Source: an uncultured Bacilli bacterium (GTDB taxonomy: Bacteria; Bacillota_I; Bacilli_A; RF39; UBA660). From it: a stretch of DNA of 21,654 nucleotides. The position numbers and the translations under genes are program-made. The notes beneath the pieces were generated by a model. The model made no database searches. It was not told the DNA's origin and saw only the letters and a program-made list of their open reading frames with translations. Every line of letters starts with the position of its first letter. Position 1 is the stretch's first letter. Where the stretch lies: the NCBI GenBank assembly GCA_910576985.1, contig CAJTLA010000002.1:30864-52517 (forward strand). The letters run 5' to 3'. Positions 21,045-21,654 of the stretch are shown piece by piece.

Positions 21045-21654
21045 ATGACAGTACATATCAAAAACAATCACACCACATTCTTAAAAGATCGTTCACTCAT
21101 TTCTAAAACTGATCCAGATTATAAGTATACCATCAAACTAAAACACTTAGATGATATGAACGAAAACGAAAAAATCTCTATTTTTAGTGACTCTATGTTT
21201 AAAACCATGATGACAAACTCAACCAGAAAAAAATACAGCTGTAAATTACTTTCTTACATTTTAGAAGTTCCCTATGAAGTATTATTAAAAGAATTAACAT
21301 TTGGAAACAATGAACTTGGTAAGAAAAAAGTACGAGACAAAGGAGAAAGAGCTGATTTTGTTGCCCATGTCAGTGATTCTTCTATTGATATTGAAATCAA
21401 TTGTAGTACCAAACTATACCTATTAGAACGTAATATCGACTACATGAATCGATTATATTCTAGAGACAACAAAATAGGATCAAAATACAATTATAAACAA
21501 TCCATTTTAATCAATATCAACAATTTCGCTTATCAAGGAAAAAACAAAGTCAAATACATTCACTATCTAAAAGATGAAGAAAATGAAGCCTTAACTGACA
21601 AATTAATCGTAATTCAAATTTATATTCCAAATTTAATCAAGAAATGGTATACTA
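21045..21654 (+). CDS. PD-(D/E)XK nuclease family (Rpn-like) protein, 5' part
   Basis: The first 203 codons of a gene cut by the window end. The layout fits the Rpn/transposase_31-like PD-(D/E)XK families: ISIFSDSMFKTMM, then LSYILEVPYEVL, followed by RADFVAHVSDSSIDIEIN. In the last stretch Asp and Glu (D-x-E-x-N) would form the nuclease metal site; the final residue is Asn where Gln or Lys is common. Such proteins cut DNA and promote RecA-independent recombination in E. coli; the role here is unknown. AAGGAGGAG lies 7 bases before the ATG. Codon use differs from the neighbours: 8 of 18 Asn codons are AAC and many Ile codons are ATC, whereas core genes here prefer AAT and ATT. This suggests a different history, such as transfer. 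Confidence 0.7.
   Translation, partial: MTVHIKNNHTTFLKDRSLISKTDPDYKYTIKLKHLDDMNENEKISIFSDSMFKTMMTNSTRKKYSCKLLSYILEVPYEVLLKELTFGNNELGKKKVRDKGERADFVAHVSDSSIDIEINCSTKLYLLERNIDYMNRLYSRDNKIGSKYNYKQSILININNFAYQGKNKVKYIHYLKDEENEALTDKLIVIQIYIPNLIKKWYT

Noticed and set aside
1..21654. CRISPR arrays, tRNA, rRNA or riboswitches
   Set aside because: No regularly spaced repeats and no cloverleaf, rRNA or riboswitch core motifs were seen by eye. A covariance-model scan could still find a small RNA.

Overview
This is a complete chromosomal replication-origin neighbourhood of a low-GC (AT-rich) bacterium of the phylum Bacillota, most likely class Bacilli. Four things point there: the gene order around the origin, a ComK homologue, a Noc-type ParB protein, and very AT-rich codon usage. 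rnpA and the HD-domain gene end in TGA and tryptophan is written TGG, so the genetic code is the standard bacterial one and not the Mollicutes UGA=Trp code. An uncultured, Mollicutes-related gut Bacilli lineage would fit, but genus and species cannot be read from the window.

Left arm (1-8928, minus strand): reading away from the origin the order is dnaA, dnaN, a comK-like gene, recF, gyrB, gyrA. dnaN, comK and gyrA each have a visible terminator, and comK and recF have their own -10 elements. recF, gyrB and gyrA are packed within a few bases and probably form one operon. A half-degenerate parS-like sequence lies at the left edge beyond the gyrA terminator.

Origin (7417-7575 and 8929-9427): dnaA is flanked on both sides by DnaA-box clusters, so oriC looks bipartite. 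The dnaA-dnaN gap carries boxes followed by a TAA/GAA trinucleotide tract that resembles DnaA-trios. The dnaA-rpmH gap carries many TGTGGAAAA boxes, a perfect 18-bp palindrome close to the Noc-binding sequence, a repeated TTTGGGAAATA motif, and an extremely AT-rich stretch.

Right arm (9358-18273, plus strand): rpmH, rnpA, yidC and jag form the usual ribosome/RNase P/membrane insertion set. They are followed by a separate unit of an HD-domain phosphohydrolase gene, mnmE, mnmG and rsmG, then noc with its own promoter, and a Sua5/TsaC gene. The noc product has a long disordered insert before its C-terminal domain and lacks the N-terminal membrane-targeting helix of Bacillus Noc. Noc-site-like sequences lie in the 3' end of rsmG, inside the noc promoter and in oriC, which suggests an autoregulated Noc system that also marks the origin.

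Accessory end (18274-21654): a 389-bp gap holds two good promoters and an ORF interrupted by TGA, followed by uvrB. Six bases after uvrB comes a 245-bp inverted-repeat-bounded remnant of a mobile element. The window ends in the 5' part of a PD-(D/E)XK (Rpn-like) nuclease gene whose codon use differs from its neighbours. No rRNA, tRNA or CRISPR array was found.
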